Part shown: positions 29,481 to 29,528 of the stretch, piece after piece
Layout: every line of letters begins with the position of its first letter
Position numbering within the stretch: position 1 is the stretch's first letter
NCBI GenBank assembly: GCA_943704495.1
Contig: CALSCR010003755.1
Span: 3,957-33,484 of the forward strand
Direction of reading: 5' to 3'
Length of the DNA stretch: 29,528 bases
Source: Pigoraptor chileana
Taxonomy: Eukaryota; Opisthokonta; Filasterea
Made by a program: the position numbers and the translations under genes
The notes under the pieces: generated by a model
The model's input: the letters and a program-made list of their open reading frames with translations, nothing else
Told to the model about the DNA's origin: nothing
The model's database searches: none

Positions 29481-29528
29481 TATGCAAACGGGATAGAATG
29501 AGAAGAGAGAAGGGGGGGGGGGGGGGGG

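Larger units (their letters stand above)
29308..29528. other. Anoctamin intron 5, truncated by the window edge
   Basis: Begins with GTAAGTGGG. It holds two copies of the dispersed element, GA-rich stretches and, from 29512, a run of at least 17 G reaching the edge. Confidence 0.75.

Overview
This is intron-rich nuclear DNA from a eukaryote. Almost every protein gene is split by GT-AG introns of about 46-540 nt. The T-box transcription factor at the left edge points to an opisthokont. I favour a unicellular holozoan (filasterean or ichthyosporean grade) because an anoctamin, a tandem-CCCH protein and ligase IV with an XRCC4-binding region occur beside it, but an early-branching fungus is not excluded. 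The species is not identifiable by eye. Microsatellites are abundant: GA, CA/GT, TA, and C and G homopolymers.

Layout: (1) 1-671, minus strand, the N-terminal part of a T-box protein running off the window. (2) 672-3280, intergenic, with purine-rich and ATG-rich low-complexity stretches. (3) 3281-3952, plus, an intronless fusion of two ubiquitins and an AN1 zinc finger. (4) 4463-5529, minus, a tentative small multi-exon gene. (5) 6418-12085, plus, a seven-exon SAC9-type SAC-domain protein of 1577 residues whose catalytic motif is broken. (6) 12341-13006, minus, a two-exon, probably mitochondrial protein with a Cys/His-rich tail. (7) 14162-15270, plus, a three-finger CCCH RNA-binding protein with a long U/G-rich downstream region. 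(8) 16701-17484, minus, cytidine deaminase in three exons. (9) 18789-21088, plus, a YPPQQG-repeat protein with a predicted C-terminal membrane anchor; its anchor is assembled through two microexons of 6 and 8 nt. (10) 21562-27213, minus, DNA ligase IV in ten exons, 1044 residues. (11) 27981 to the right edge, plus, the first five exons of an anoctamin (TMEM16).

The genes are housekeeping or signalling genes with no evident shared pathway and no operon-like organisation. Neighbours are mostly convergent or divergent; LIG4 and the anoctamin are head to head over 767 nt. All exon maps were built by eye from reading-frame continuity, splice sites and family alignment, and none is supported here by transcripts. 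The main points for follow-up are the degenerate SAC9-like enzyme, the microexons, the di-ubiquitin-AN1 fusion and a dispersed short repeat in introns of LIG4 and the anoctamin.
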